From Mucilaginibacter glaciei (GTDB taxonomy: Bacteria > Bacteroidota > Bacteroidia > Sphingobacteriales > Sphingobacteriaceae): 64,000 bases of DNA. The number at the start of each line of letters is the position of its first letter. Within the stretch, counting starts at the first letter, position 1. The notes beneath the pieces were generated by a model that saw only the letters and a program-made list of their open reading frames with translations, searched no databases and was not told where the DNA came from. This document shows, piece after piece, positions 1-9,300 of this stretch. The position numbers were made by a program, and so were the translations under genes. The DNA is taken from positions 806,001-870,000 of the forward strand of contig NZ_JACWMX010000001.1 in the NCBI RefSeq assembly GCF_014773245.1, written 5' to 3'.

Positions 1-1
1 C

Positions 2-2482
2 GTTTCCATTACCGTTTTACCTGCGCCGATAACATCAGTGCCGGGGCCGGATGCGCAAATCTGTAACACGCCTATTTACACTTTACAAGGTAACAACCCA
101 GTACCTGGCACCGGTAAATGGACGTTAGTATCCGGCCAAACAGGTGTGGTTTTCTCTGACGATACCAAGCCCAACGCCACGGTGAGCGGTCTTTTACCGG
201 GCAATGTTTATCAATTTAAATGGAGTATCACATCATCAGCCACCTGTGCGCCGAGCAGCAATATTGTAACGGTTACCGATGCTGCCGAAACCGTTGGTGG
301 TATACTTAGCGGGGCATCTACCGTATGCGCAGGCAATAACGTGGGTGCCATTGTACTTGCCGGGCAAACCGGTGCTGTATTACGTTGGGAATCATCTATT
401 GATGGTGGTACAACCTGGATACAGATAGCCAACGGCACCAATATTTTAAACTACCTCAATTTAATACAAACTACCCAATACCGTGCAGTTGTACAAAATT
501 CGGTGTGTAGTATCAAAGTTTCTGCATTAGCAACTATTACAGTAAACCCGCCGGCTGTTATAGCTGCGGCAGGGAGTGATTTTACGGCCTGTAATGCAGC
601 TGTAATTACTTTGACGGGTAATTCCCCCTCTCCTTTTACCGGGGTGTGGACCCAAACGGGCGGCCCGGCAGTAATTATTGTCAACCCGTCCAGCGCGCAA
701 ACACAAGTAAAGGGGCTTTTAGGTGGCAACATTTACAAATTCACCTGGACGATAAAGGGATTACCTCCCTGCGCAGATAACGGCGATGAAATAATTGTAA
801 CGAATACAAAAGATGTTACTGCGGCATTTACCGCTAACAGATCTTCAGGTTGCGGGCCGCAAACAATTACTTTTACCAATACTTCAACCTCTTTAACGGG
901 TACAACCTTCGCCTGGGATTTTGGTGACGGTACGCCGCCATCGGCAGCTGTAAGCCCCATACATACTTTTGCCGCCCGTACAGATGGTAAAGAAGCCGTA
1001 TATAACGTAACCCTAAACATTGTAGGGAACTGTGTGCCGCACCCTCCCGCTACTCTTGCCGTTAGTATAAGCCCCTTAGTGCCCGTGGCGGCTATCTTGC
1101 CCGACGATTTAAATGGATGTGGTGCTTTTGTGCTAAACGTTCAAAATGCATCGCCGGGGAACAACCCTCAGTACGATTTTTATTTATATAGGGGTGCCAC
1201 TTTGGTGCAGCACATCGTTAAAACTGATAAAACAGATGCTACATTTAACGCCATTAGTGTAAGTGTGATTACCAATTACAGGCTTTATATGGTTGTTACA
1301 GATAAGTGTGGCACCACTGCTAAAACTACCGATATCCCCATCACCATATCGCCTGCCAGTTTTAGGCCACAAACTTTTGTCAAAAACAGCGTTAACCGCG
1401 GATGCGCGCCGTTTAGTGCAACGTTTGTAAACAATTCATCGGGTGGCGATACTTTCGCTTACAACATTTATGATGCCGCCAATAAACTGATTGAAACACT
1501 GCCGGCGAGCAAGGCCGACTTTAATTATGTATTCGCTAATGTTGGTACATATTATGTTACCTTAAGCGGGACAGATTATTGCACCACGCTGGAGTCGACC
1601 CCTAAAGTTAGAATCGATGTTTTTTCTACACCGCAGCCCAACTTTAAACCCGATGTTACTATTGGTTGTACACATTTAAAGGTAACTTTTACCAACTTAA
1701 CAACGGCCGATGCCGCAACCCCTGCCTCTTCATTAGTGTACGACTGGGATTTTGGCGACGGTACCCATTCCTCGGCTTATAACCCGGCACCGCATACTTA
1801 CGGGTTTGGCAATTCGCCTTACACGGTGACGCTTACAGTAACAAATTCATCGAGCTTGTGCACAAACGTAGCCGTAAAAAGCAATTTAATTACCGTAAAC
1901 AGCCCTCCCAACGTGGCGTTTACTGCCAAGCAGGGCCTGGTTACCGAGATCCCTAACTACAGGTTTGATTTTGTAGACCAAACAATTGGTACGCCGGTTG
2001 CCTGGAATTGGAATTTTGGCGATGGCGATCTGTCTAACAGCCAAAACCCGGCGCACACTTATGCAGATACCGGTAAGTATGTGGTTACGCTTAGGGTAAC
2101 CAATGTTTTGGGGTGTGACAGTACTATCAAACAGACGGTGCAAATAAAGGGCGTACCGGGCCAGTTGTATCTGCCCAATGCGTTTACACCCGATGGCCTG
2201 AGTAATGAATTGAAGGTGTTTACCGTAAAAGGATCGGGCCTATTAAAATGGAACCTGCAGATATACAATAATTGGGGCCAGCTGGTTTGGCAAACTAATA
2301 AGCTAAACAGCCAGGGCCAACCGATAGACAGTTGGGACGGCACGTTTAAAGGGCAGCCTGCACCGCAAGGGGTTTATATCTGGCAGGCATCGGCAACGTT
2401 TATTAACGGCACGGAATGGAAGGGAATGTCTTACAACAGTTCTTTACCTAAGCGCAGCGGCTCAATACATTTAATAAGATAG
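2..2482 (+). CDS. PKD-repeat surface protein with type IX secretion sorting domain (5' end outside window)
   Basis: The reading frame is already open at base 2 with no stop before it, so this is the C-terminal part of a longer protein. The GTG at base 38 is an internal codon. Immunoglobulin-like PKD repeats are marked by WDFGDG/WNFGDG signatures near residues 290, 567 and 655 (counted from base 38). The last hundred residues begin with YLPNAFTPDG and end in GSIHLIR, the pattern of the gliding-motility-associated (type B) C-terminal sorting domain that directs export through the type IX secretion system. The protein is therefore probably a large secreted or cell-surface adhesin-like protein. 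It lies 2 bases upstream of a PorP/SprF-like gene, the usual partner of type B substrates. Its ligand cannot be told from sequence. Confidence 0.88.
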   Translation, partial: VSITVLPAPITSVPGPDAQICNTPIYTLQGNNPVPGTGKWTLVSGQTGVVFSDDTKPNATVSGLLPGNVYQFKWSITSSATCAPSSNIVTVTDAAETVGGILSGASTVCAGNNVGAIVLAGQTGAVLRWESSIDGGTTWIQIANGTNILNYLNLIQTTQYRAVVQNSVCSIKVSALATITVNPPAVIAAAGSDFTACNAAVITLTGNSPSPFTGVWTQTGGPAVIIVNPSSAQTQVKGLLGGNIYKFTWTIKGLPPCADNGDEIIVTNTKDVTAAFTANRSSGCGPQTITFTNTSTSLTGTTFAWDFGDGTPPSAAVSPIHTFAARTDGKEAVYNVTLNIVGNCVPHPPATLAVSISPLVPVAAILPDDLNGCGAFVLNVQNASPGNNPQYDFYLYRGATLVQHIVKTDKTDATFNAISVSVITNYRLYMVVTDKCGTTAKTTDIPITISPASFRPQTFVKNSVNRGCAPFSATFVNNSSGGDTFAYNIYDAANKLIETLPASKADFNYVFANVGTYYVTLSGTDYCTTLESTPKVRIDVFSTPQPNFKPDVTIGCTHLKVTFTNLTTADAATPASSLVYDWDFGDGTHSSAYNPAPHTYGFGNSPYTVTLTVTNSSSLCTNVAVKSNLITVNSPPNVAFTAKQGLVTEIPNYRFDFVDQTIGTPVAWNWNFGDGDLSNSQNPAHTYADTGKYVVTLRVTNVLGCDSTIKQTVQIKGVPGQLYLPNAFTPDGLSNELKVFTVKGSGLLKWNLQIYNNWGQLVWQTNKLNSQGQPIDSWDGTFKGQPAPQGVYIWQASATFINGTEWKGMSYNSSLPKRSGSIHLIR

Positions 2483-2484
2483 CG

Positions 2485-3522
2485 ATGAAAGGTTTGGCGA
2501 GGGCGGGGGTGTTTGTATTGTGTATGGCTTTTTTTGGTTTGCGGGCTATCGCGCAAGACCATCTTTACTCGCAGTTTTTTAATTCGCCGCTGTATCTTAA
2601 CCCGGCATTAACGGGCCAGTTTCAGGGCGATCTGCGGATGAACCTGATCTATCGTAATCAATACACATCAGTACCAGGCAGTTTAAATTACATTTCAGGC
2701 TCAATAGATTACAATGTGCCGCAATTTGGCGGCGGGCTGGGTTTACTATTTACCCGCAGCGCCGAAGGGACAGCTTATTTAACCAAAAATAACCTGTCAG
2801 GAACCTACTCTTACAGTGTTGGGTCTGACGATTACGTACTGTCATTTGGGTTACAAGCCGGGGTTACTAACCGATCTGTCGATTACGGGAAACTTGTTTT
2901 TAGTGATCAGATAGACCCGCGGTTGGGTTATATTCCCGGCTCAGGCACGGCGGCAGATCCCCCCCTTTTTAACAACAAGTTTTATTTTGATTCCGGCGCA
3001 GGTATCAATCTTACGGTAGGTAACTTCAACCTGGGTGGCGCGGCACAGCATTTAAACCGCCCCGACGAGTCGTTTACGGGCGTTCCCGCTAAATTAGCTA
3101 TCCGCGGCACGGTTCATGCCAGCTACCGCTTAAATTTAACCTGGGATGATAACCTCGACGACGAGGATAAACCCTACATCATCCCATCGGTAGTCGTGTA
3201 CAAGCAATCGCAGGCTCAATCATATAGCGTGGGGATGCAGTACAAACGCCGCAGTATCAACGCCGGGTTATGGTACCGCAGCAGCGGCCAATCGGGGCCA
3301 AGCTCTGTGGTATTATCCTTAATATTCGATCTTTTCATCAATAAAGAAGGGGGAGAAAAGGTAAGGTTCGGCGTAAGCCATGATGTACCTGCGGGCGGGT
3401 TAAACTATACAAACACAAGTGGTACAACCGAGGGGAGTATAGGTTACGAAACCACCCTCCCATCCAGAACAAATATTGAACATAAGTTTCAAGGGTTGCG
3501 CAGATGTTATGATTTTTATTAA
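2485..3522 (+). CDS. PorP/SprF family type IX secretion-associated outer membrane protein
   Basis: A 345-residue protein with a signal peptide ending near AIAQ, followed directly by DHLYSQFFNSPLYLNPALTG, the hallmark N-terminus of PorP/SprF proteins (Q-F/Y-x(n)-NPA-TG). The rest is rich in alternating beta-strand segments, as expected of an outer membrane barrel. Members of this family help secrete or anchor cargo that carries the type B sorting domain, and they are commonly encoded directly downstream of their cargo gene, as here with a gap of 2 bases. The two genes are almost certainly cotranscribed. The assignment rests on the N-terminal motif, length and context. This is probably one of several SprF paralogues rather than the core PorP. 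Confidence 0.88.
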   Translation: MKGLARAGVFVLCMAFFGLRAIAQDHLYSQFFNSPLYLNPALTGQFQGDLRMNLIYRNQYTSVPGSLNYISGSIDYNVPQFGGGLGLLFTRSAEGTAYLTKNNLSGTYSYSVGSDDYVLSFGLQAGVTNRSVDYGKLVFSDQIDPRLGYIPGSGTAADPPLFNNKFYFDSGAGINLTVGNFNLGGAAQHLNRPDESFTGVPAKLAIRGTVHASYRLNLTWDDNLDDEDKPYIIPSVVVYKQSQAQSYSVGMQYKRRSINAGLWYRSSGQSGPSSVVLSLIFDLFINKEGGEKVRFGVSHDVPAGGLNYTNTSGTTEGSIGYETTLPSRTNIEHKFQGLRRCYDFY

Positions 3523-3560
3523 TTTTATTGCTTTAAAAAAAAATATCGCTTTAAAATTAT

Positions 3561-3962
3561 ATGGAACACAATTACTTAGAGGACAAAAAGGTAAAGAAAA
3601 AGTCGGCGTTAAAGGTTGTCTATTTATTAGTGTTTTTTGGTATCGCGTTCGCGGTACTATTAGGTAAGTTCGCACTATCGGGTTCATTAAATGTCTTTAA
3701 CGGATTGCCTGATAGCGACCAGGCTTATACCATAGCCAAAGGGTTCATCAGCCCTACTGTTTTATCCAGTCCAACGTATTCTGACAGTGAATACAAATTC
3801 GCTAAAAAATCTGATTCGGTTTATGTGATCAAGTCTTTTTACACCGCCAAGGATAACGGTGACGAACCCACTAAAACCAATTTTACCATTACACTTAAGT
3901 ATAACGGCGGGCATGCAGAAAGCGCCCAAAACTGGACGATGTTAAACCTGGATAAGGAATAA
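3561..3962 (+). CDS. Small single-span membrane protein of unknown function
   Basis: 133 residues: a short lysine-rich cytoplasmic start (KKVKKKSALK), one hydrophobic segment at about residues 18-38, then an extracytoplasmic domain of about 90 residues. That domain contains the pattern ISPTVLSSPTY...SDSVYVIKSF...TNFTITLKYNGG. It resembles a small exported domain found in many unrelated bacteria (a 'K-x-L-x-SP-x-x-A/Y' start followed by a strand-rich module), but I cannot name a function. The gene lies 38 bases after the PorP-like gene and 16 bases before osmC on the same strand, so it may be read through from the former. The start is the first ATG in frame and gives a sensible positive-inside topology. 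Confidence 0.6.
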   Translation: MEHNYLEDKKVKKKSALKVVYLLVFFGIAFAVLLGKFALSGSLNVFNGLPDSDQAYTIAKGFISPTVLSSPTYSDSEYKFAKKSDSVYVIKSFYTAKDNGDEPTKTNFTITLKYNGGHAESAQNWTMLNLDKE

Positions 3963-3978
3963 TCCCGTCGCACTTCAT

Positions 3979-4389
3979 ATGATGGAAACTGATAATAATC
4001 TTATCGCCACAGCCGAGGCTAAAATTGGCCGTATACAATATCAAACTATTGTACAAAGTGGTGGCCACACCATTATTGCAGACGAGCCCGCCGATATGAA
4101 TGGTATGAATACGGGTATGGCACCTTATAACTTGTTATTGGCAAGTTTGGCGAGTTGCACCGTCATAACATTGCGCATGTTTATAGAAAGTAAGATGTGG
4201 GTGGTAGATGAGATAACCATTAACCTGGATTTAAGCAAAACAGAAGAACGCGTACATATTGATAGTAAGCTTACTTTTAAAGGCGAACTAAATGATGAGC
4301 AACGCAAACGCCTGATAACCATTGCTGATGCATGCCCCGTACACAAAATGCTGGTGGGTAATTTTGAGATCTATACCTCTGCCGAATAA
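3979..4389 (+). CDS. OsmC/Ohr family peroxiredoxin-like protein
   Basis: 136 residues with the OsmC fold signature: a glycine-rich N-terminal strand pair, the PYNLLLASLASC helix carrying Cys60, and a second conserved cysteine in DACPVHKML (Cys119). These two cysteines form the thiol pair that reduces organic hydroperoxides in OsmC/Ohr proteins. The length is typical. There are two adjacent in-frame ATGs (3979 and 3982) and either may be used. It ends 5 bases from the convergent TetR gene. The substrate is not predictable: Bacteroidota carry several OsmC paralogues and not all have proven peroxidase activity. Confidence 0.85.
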   Translation: MMETDNNLIATAEAKIGRIQYQTIVQSGGHTIIADEPADMNGMNTGMAPYNLLLASLASCTVITLRMFIESKMWVVDEITINLDLSKTEERVHIDSKLTFKGELNDEQRKRLITIADACPVHKMLVGNFEIYTSAE

Positions 4390-4393
4390 AGGC

Positions 4394-5011
4394 CTATTTA
4401 CCGAGGCCCTTAACAAATATGTCTATCAATAATAGTCTTTTGTTATGGATCTCATCCAGGTGTTCTTTACGGGGAAAGTTGGCTTTCTTTTGCGGGATGG
4501 AACCAACCTTGATGCCGTGTAAAGCATCTAAAAAAACGTCTACAACATCGGCCGGATCTTTTACTGGCGCAATGTTTCCTGATGCAACTTCTGCCTCGAT
4601 AGCACTTGTTAAGAGTTTCGTCTCTGTCTCCCGTATCTGGGTAATGATGCCCCATATCGTATCGGGAAGGTTCTGCTCGTTGATGCGGAAAAAGTCGAAG
4701 AAGTTATAATTATTTACAATAAATTCGTGGTGGGTATTTACCTGAAAAAGGAAAGCGTCGCGCAGCCCGGTAAAGTTGTTGAATTTCTCTTCAAATAGCT
4801 TCAAGTAATCGTTAGCCAATTTGCGCATCACAGCAATATACAATTCGCTTTTGTCAGGAAAATAATAATAAAGCAATGCTTTTGACATGGATAGGTCGCC
4901 AGCAATTTCATTCATAGTAGTTTTAGAATATCCGTAATGTAAAAAACGCTGATGTGATGCCTCTAATATTTTTTCGCGTTTGATATCCTGCTGGTCTATA
5001 GCTGCGCTCAT
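4394..5011 (-). CDS. TetR/AcrR family transcriptional regulator
   Basis: 205 residues. The N-terminal DNA-binding helix-turn-helix is clear: KREKILEASHQRFLHYGYSK, then TTMNEIAGDLSMSKALLYYYFPDKSEL at about residues 31-58. The C-terminal alpha-helical domain should bind a small effector and dimerise. The gene is convergent with osmC and has no obvious target operon beside it, so its regulon may be itself or the small membrane proteins upstream. A TAGATTTG element lies 45 bases upstream of the start codon. The effector is unknown. Confidence 0.88.
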   Translation of the reverse strand: MSAAIDQQDIKREKILEASHQRFLHYGYSKTTMNEIAGDLSMSKALLYYYFPDKSELYIAVMRKLANDYLKLFEEKFNNFTGLRDAFLFQVNTHHEFIVNNYNFFDFFRINEQNLPDTIWGIITQIRETETKLLTSAIEAEVASGNIAPVKDPADVVDVFLDALHGIKVGSIPQKKANFPRKEHLDEIHNKRLLLIDIFVKGLGK

Positions 5012-5056
5012 TTACTCCCTGTATTTGAAATAGATAGAAATTCCTGACTTTTTAAA

Positions 5057-5064
5057 CAAATCTA
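5057..5064 (-). promoter_or_regulatory. -7 promoter element TAGATTTG for the TetR gene
   Basis: Matches the Bacteroidota TAnnTTTG -7 consensus on the minus strand. There are 45 bases between it and the start codon at 5011. No clear -33 TTG was found. Confidence 0.45.
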
Positions 5065-5120
5065 TCAAATTTCCAGTTTAATTGTAAAAACAACGCTAAA
5101 GATGAATTTGAGATGGTAAA

Positions 5121-5600
5121 TCAATAGCCCTTAGCCAATATAACGCCTGCTGTTATGGTCATAACATCTTCAACTGCACCGATAATAGGATCAGGTATGT
5201 TGGTCTTTTTACCCAAAGCATCGCGTAAAAAGAAACAGCCAAAAGTGGCCGCAAGTGCAGATGCGCCGCCAATAAGCCCGCCAACAAACGCTTTCTTCCT
5301 GTGTGCTTTGTAAACAGATGCCCCTACCCAAATACCTGCTACTGTACGCCCAATTAAGCCGGGAAAATCTGTACGGTTAGGCGCATTAGGTAATTTATCT
5401 CCTACTAATTCACCTAAAGCAAGAACCTTAAAAACTTTTGAGGCAGATATGGTTTGCATAAACTCGAATGGTGTGTGCTCTAAATAACGGCTGGGGTGCC
5501 TGCTATACATATGGCTGATAACGGCAGGTGCCATGAAGGTACGCGCGCCCGCAATAATGCCCAAACCCACCGCTTGTTTAAAAGCCTTTGTTATTTTCAT
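5121..5600 (-). CDS. DUF4126-type small membrane protein
   Basis: 159 residues, mostly glycine/alanine-rich hydrophobic helices. The order GIIAGARTFMAPAV, then ALGELVGDKLPNAPNRT, then GLIGRTVAG, then an LP/IPDPIIG...EDV motif near the end follows the DUF4126 family, in which E-x-x-x-DKLP-x-x-P-x-R is the most constant feature. The protein should be an integral inner membrane protein with about four helices. No biochemical role is established for the family. It is divergent from the next gene, which is also a small membrane protein, with a 151-base AT-rich gap. Confidence 0.65.
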   Translation of the reverse strand: MKITKAFKQAVGLGIIAGARTFMAPAVISHMYSRHPSRYLEHTPFEFMQTISASKVFKVLALGELVGDKLPNAPNRTDFPGLIGRTVAGIWVGASVYKAHRKKAFVGGLIGGASALAATFGCFFLRDALGKKTNIPDPIIGAVEDVMTITAGVILAKGY

Positions 5601-5751
5601 AATTAGTTTGATGTTATTATAAGCCTACAACATGAATAGGCGATAAGTGTTTGTGATAAAGGGTAATCCGATTAAACATCTATCGGGAGTAAAAAATATA
5701 AATAAATAATTAAAGCTTTTTGTTGATGGTGTAGATAAACTAAAACTACTT

Positions 5752-6291
5752 ATGAAAATTCACGAAGATAATTCACTTGGCGCATTAGGAAGTGCTATTG
5801 GCAAAGGTCTTTTGGCGGGTATTGCAGCTACGGCTGCCATGACCCTATCGCAAATGATAGAAATGAAAATTACCAAACGCGAGCCAAGCGATGCCACCCT
5901 AAAAGTTGCCGAAGAGACCGCAGGTGTTAAGCCCGCATCGAGAGAGGAAAAAACACAGCTGTCAAATGAAATTCACTGGTCGTATGGTACAGCCTGGGGT
6001 GTTGCCCGTGGACTAATCGGGTTAACGGGCCTAAAGGGTATCCCAGCTGCTTTAGTACATTTCGGCGCAGTTTGGGGTACGGCAGTAATTATGCTGCCTA
6101 AGCATGATGCATCTAAGCCGATAAATGAACAAAAACCTAAAGATATCGCGATTGACGTACTGCACCATGGTGTTTATGCTGTTACAGCAGGTTTGGTATA
6201 TGATGCCTTAGATGCCGGGTCTAAACGTGAACGAACTTTAAGAAAGATTGCTGATAATTTAAGCAGCCTCATCAAAAAGTATAACAAGTAA
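5752..6291 (+). CDS. Membrane-associated protein of unknown function
   Basis: 179 residues. A glycine-rich hydrophobic stretch (GLLAGIAATAAMTLSQMIEMKI) near residues 18-40 is followed by a charged segment and then two more hydrophobic helices (residues about 82-108 and 139-152). The C-terminus is basic (SSLIKKYNK). I do not recognise the family. The arrangement resembles small YagU-like inner membrane proteins, but similarity is too weak to name it. It is divergent from the DUF4126 gene and ends before a strong bidirectional terminator, so it is a single-gene unit. A role in envelope stress is a guess from context only. Confidence 0.6.
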   Translation: MKIHEDNSLGALGSAIGKGLLAGIAATAAMTLSQMIEMKITKREPSDATLKVAEETAGVKPASREEKTQLSNEIHWSYGTAWGVARGLIGLTGLKGIPAALVHFGAVWGTAVIMLPKHDASKPINEQKPKDIAIDVLHHGVYAVTAGLVYDALDAGSKRERTLRKIADNLSSLIKKYNK

Positions 6292-6310
6292 TACAATTAT
6301 CAGATATATA

Positions 6311-6349
6311 CAAAACGAGCCGCGCAATTTAACTGCGCGGCTCGTTTTG
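6311..6349. terminator. Bidirectional intrinsic terminator
   Basis: Perfect 16-bp stem (6311-6326 with 6334-6349) around a 7-base loop, flanked by A-rich and T-rich ends. It separates the convergent membrane-protein gene and the RND pump gene and can serve both strands. Confidence 0.9.
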
Positions 6350-6369
6350 TTATAAGAGTGTTTGAAAAC

Positions 6370-9300
6370 TTACGCTTCTATTGTTTCTAATTTCTTAGGC
6401 TCCTCTTTGGATTCTTTTTTGCCAAAGAAATAGTTCTTCATGTTTACACGGATAATGTACATACATGGTACCAGGATCAACGTGATCACAGTAGCGAAGC
6501 TTAAACCGAAGATCATCGTCCACGCTAACGGGCCCCAGAAGGCAACATTATCGCCACCAAAGTGAATGTGTGGTTCAAAGTGCGTAAATAAGCCTACAAA
6601 GTCGATGTTGAAACCTACTGCCAATGGTATCAAACCTAATATGGCAGCAGTCGCTGTCAAGAGTACCGGTGTCATACGGGTGTGGCCGGCTTCAACCACT
6701 GCATCGTGCAGGCTGGTACCCTGCTCTATCAGCATATCGGTAAACTCAACCAGCAAGATACCGTTACGTACCACTACACCCGCAAGTGCTATAATACCTA
6801 CACCTGTCATTACTATAGCCATGGTCATCCCAAAGATAGACACGCCCAGTAATACACCGATAATACTGAAGAAGATCTCGCTGATGATGATCAGCGTTTT
6901 GCCTATCGAGTTAAACTGGATCATAAGGATGATCAGGATCAAACCGAATGAGGTGGCTAATGCAGTACCCAAGAAGGTAACAGCTTCTAACTGGTCTTCC
7001 TGGCCACCACCCTGACGGATGATGATATCGTCGGCATGTTTAAAGTTGTTGATAGCGCTTAATATACTCGCGTTAACTTCATTGGCATTATAAGGTTTAA
7101 TTACACTCGAGCCCAGGGTTAATACCCTGCGTTGTTGTTTACGCTTGATATTGCTGTAGGTGTTGGTGTACCGCACATCTGTAAAGGCAGAGATTGGCAC
7201 CTGGCGAATCGAGCCACCCGTCGCCAGATCGCGATACGTAACTTTCATGTTGCGCAGCTCGTCAATATTTCCGCGCTGGCTTTCTAAAGCACGTACCTGA
7301 ATTTTATAATCATCCTCCTTTGTGTTACGGAAGTTGGCCGCCGGTGCACCAAATACAGCCGTTTGCAAAGCATCGTTGATGGTTTTAGAGGTTATGCCTT
7401 CCCTATTAGCGCGTTCGCGGTCAATGTCGAACACGATCTCGGGCTTATCGTTCTGTACGTCGGCCACCAGGTTTTCAATACCGGGGATATTTTGCTTATC
7501 GATATAGTTTTTCAAGCGCGCACTGGTTTTCACTAACGAATCCAGGTTATCACCAATCAATTCGATACTGATATCCTTTTGAACCGGCGGCCCGCTATTT
7601 TCCTGCGCTACTGAGATCTTGGCACCGGGCACACCCTGTACCGCACCCCTTATCTTTTTAAGGATTGCTTTTGTGTCTTTACCATCACGTTTGCCAAACT
7701 CAACAAAGGCTACGGTAATTTTACCTTTATTCTGATAATCGCCCTGGTCTTCATCAGTAGGGTCACTTACTCCTTTGGTTACGTTTGATATGATGGACGA
7801 TATAATATCCTTATCAGGCTCTACAATTTTAGCCACACGTTGTTCCAGCTTTTTGGTCACCTCGTTGGTTGTAGCCTGGTCGGTACCGATTGGCATGGTT
7901 AAATATACGTAAGCAAAGTTAGGGTCGCCGGACGGGAAAAACTCAGGTGTTTTACCACGAACCATCATCAAAACTATAGCGAATACAAATAGTACCATTG
8001 TACCTAATAACACTGTTACAGGCCTTTGTACCGCACGCTCCAGCCATTTGGCATACCAGTTTTGGAAACGCGGCCATACATTGTTCTGAAACCTGTCAAT
8101 CACCTTTAATAAAAAGAAGTGATTGATAAGGTACAACACGATGATCAGTACCATAAAGTTACCTACACCAACATTGATCAGGTAACCAACGGCAGTAGCA
8201 ATTGCTAGGTAAATTAAGGCACGTTTGGTGGGCTTGTCGAATTTTGGGTGATCGTGTTCGCCTTCAACATGTGGTTTCATAAAGTCAACCGCGAAAACGG
8301 GGTTCATGATGTAAGCGACAACCAACGATGCCAGTAAGGTTATGATTAGCGTAATAGGCAAAAAGAACATGAAGTGGCCTATTAAACTATTCCAGAACGC
8401 AAGCGGTACAAAAGGCGCCAGGGTGGTCATGGTACCAGAGAATACCGGCAAGAACACTTCGCCCGCAGCCATTTTAGCCGCTTCTTTGATCGGAACCTTG
8501 CCGTTTTGGAATATCCTGTGAGTATTCTCGATCACTACTATCGCATCATCTACCACAATACCTAAGGCCAGCAGGAACGAGAACAACACGATCATGTTGA
8601 GTGTGAAGCCTATTGCCGGCATAATCAGGAACGCGATAAAACACGATAGCGGCACCGATAACGCCACGAAGATGGCGTTGGTGGTACCCATAAAAAACAT
8701 CAGTATAACGGTTACCAGTAAAAAGCCGATAATGATTGTATTGATCAGGTCATTTAAGGTAGTACGGGTCTTGTCCGACTGATCGCCGGTTACCGTAATA
8801 TTCAAGCCTTTAGGGAAAACTGTTTTTTGCTTTTGCTTGATCAGCGCATTGATCTTGTCAGATGCTTCTATCAGGTTCTCGCCCGCCCTTTTACTTACGT
8901 TCAAGGTGATTACGTTTTTAAATTGATCGCTTCCCGGTGTTTTTAAACGGGCATAGCTTTCCTGCTCTAAAAAGGCATCTTTTATCTCGGCAATATCGCG
9001 CAGGTAAACCGCCTGTCCCTTCGGGTTACGGATAACCATCGCGGCTACCTCATCGGCGTTTTTAAAATCCTGTTTAATATCGATACTGCGGCGGATCCCA
9101 TCAGTTTTTACACTACCGGCCGATGACAGGATATTTTCGCTGCCTACTGCCTGGGTAATATCACTAAAGCTTACTTGTGCAGCAGCCATCTTATTCAGGT
9201 CAACGTTGATCTCTATCTCAGGGGTTAACGCACCTACTTCATCAACTTTCGAGATCTCTTTGTAGCCTTCTATCTCATCTTTTAATACATCGGCGTATTC

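Noticed and set aside
4388..4408. Hairpin AAGGCC...GGCC between osmC and tetR
   Set aside because: Stem of only 5-6 bp without a T-run; too weak to call a terminator.
6566..7015. A 149-codon frame antisense to the RND pump
   Set aside because: Ser/Pro/Thr-rich shadow of the pump gene with no start signals.
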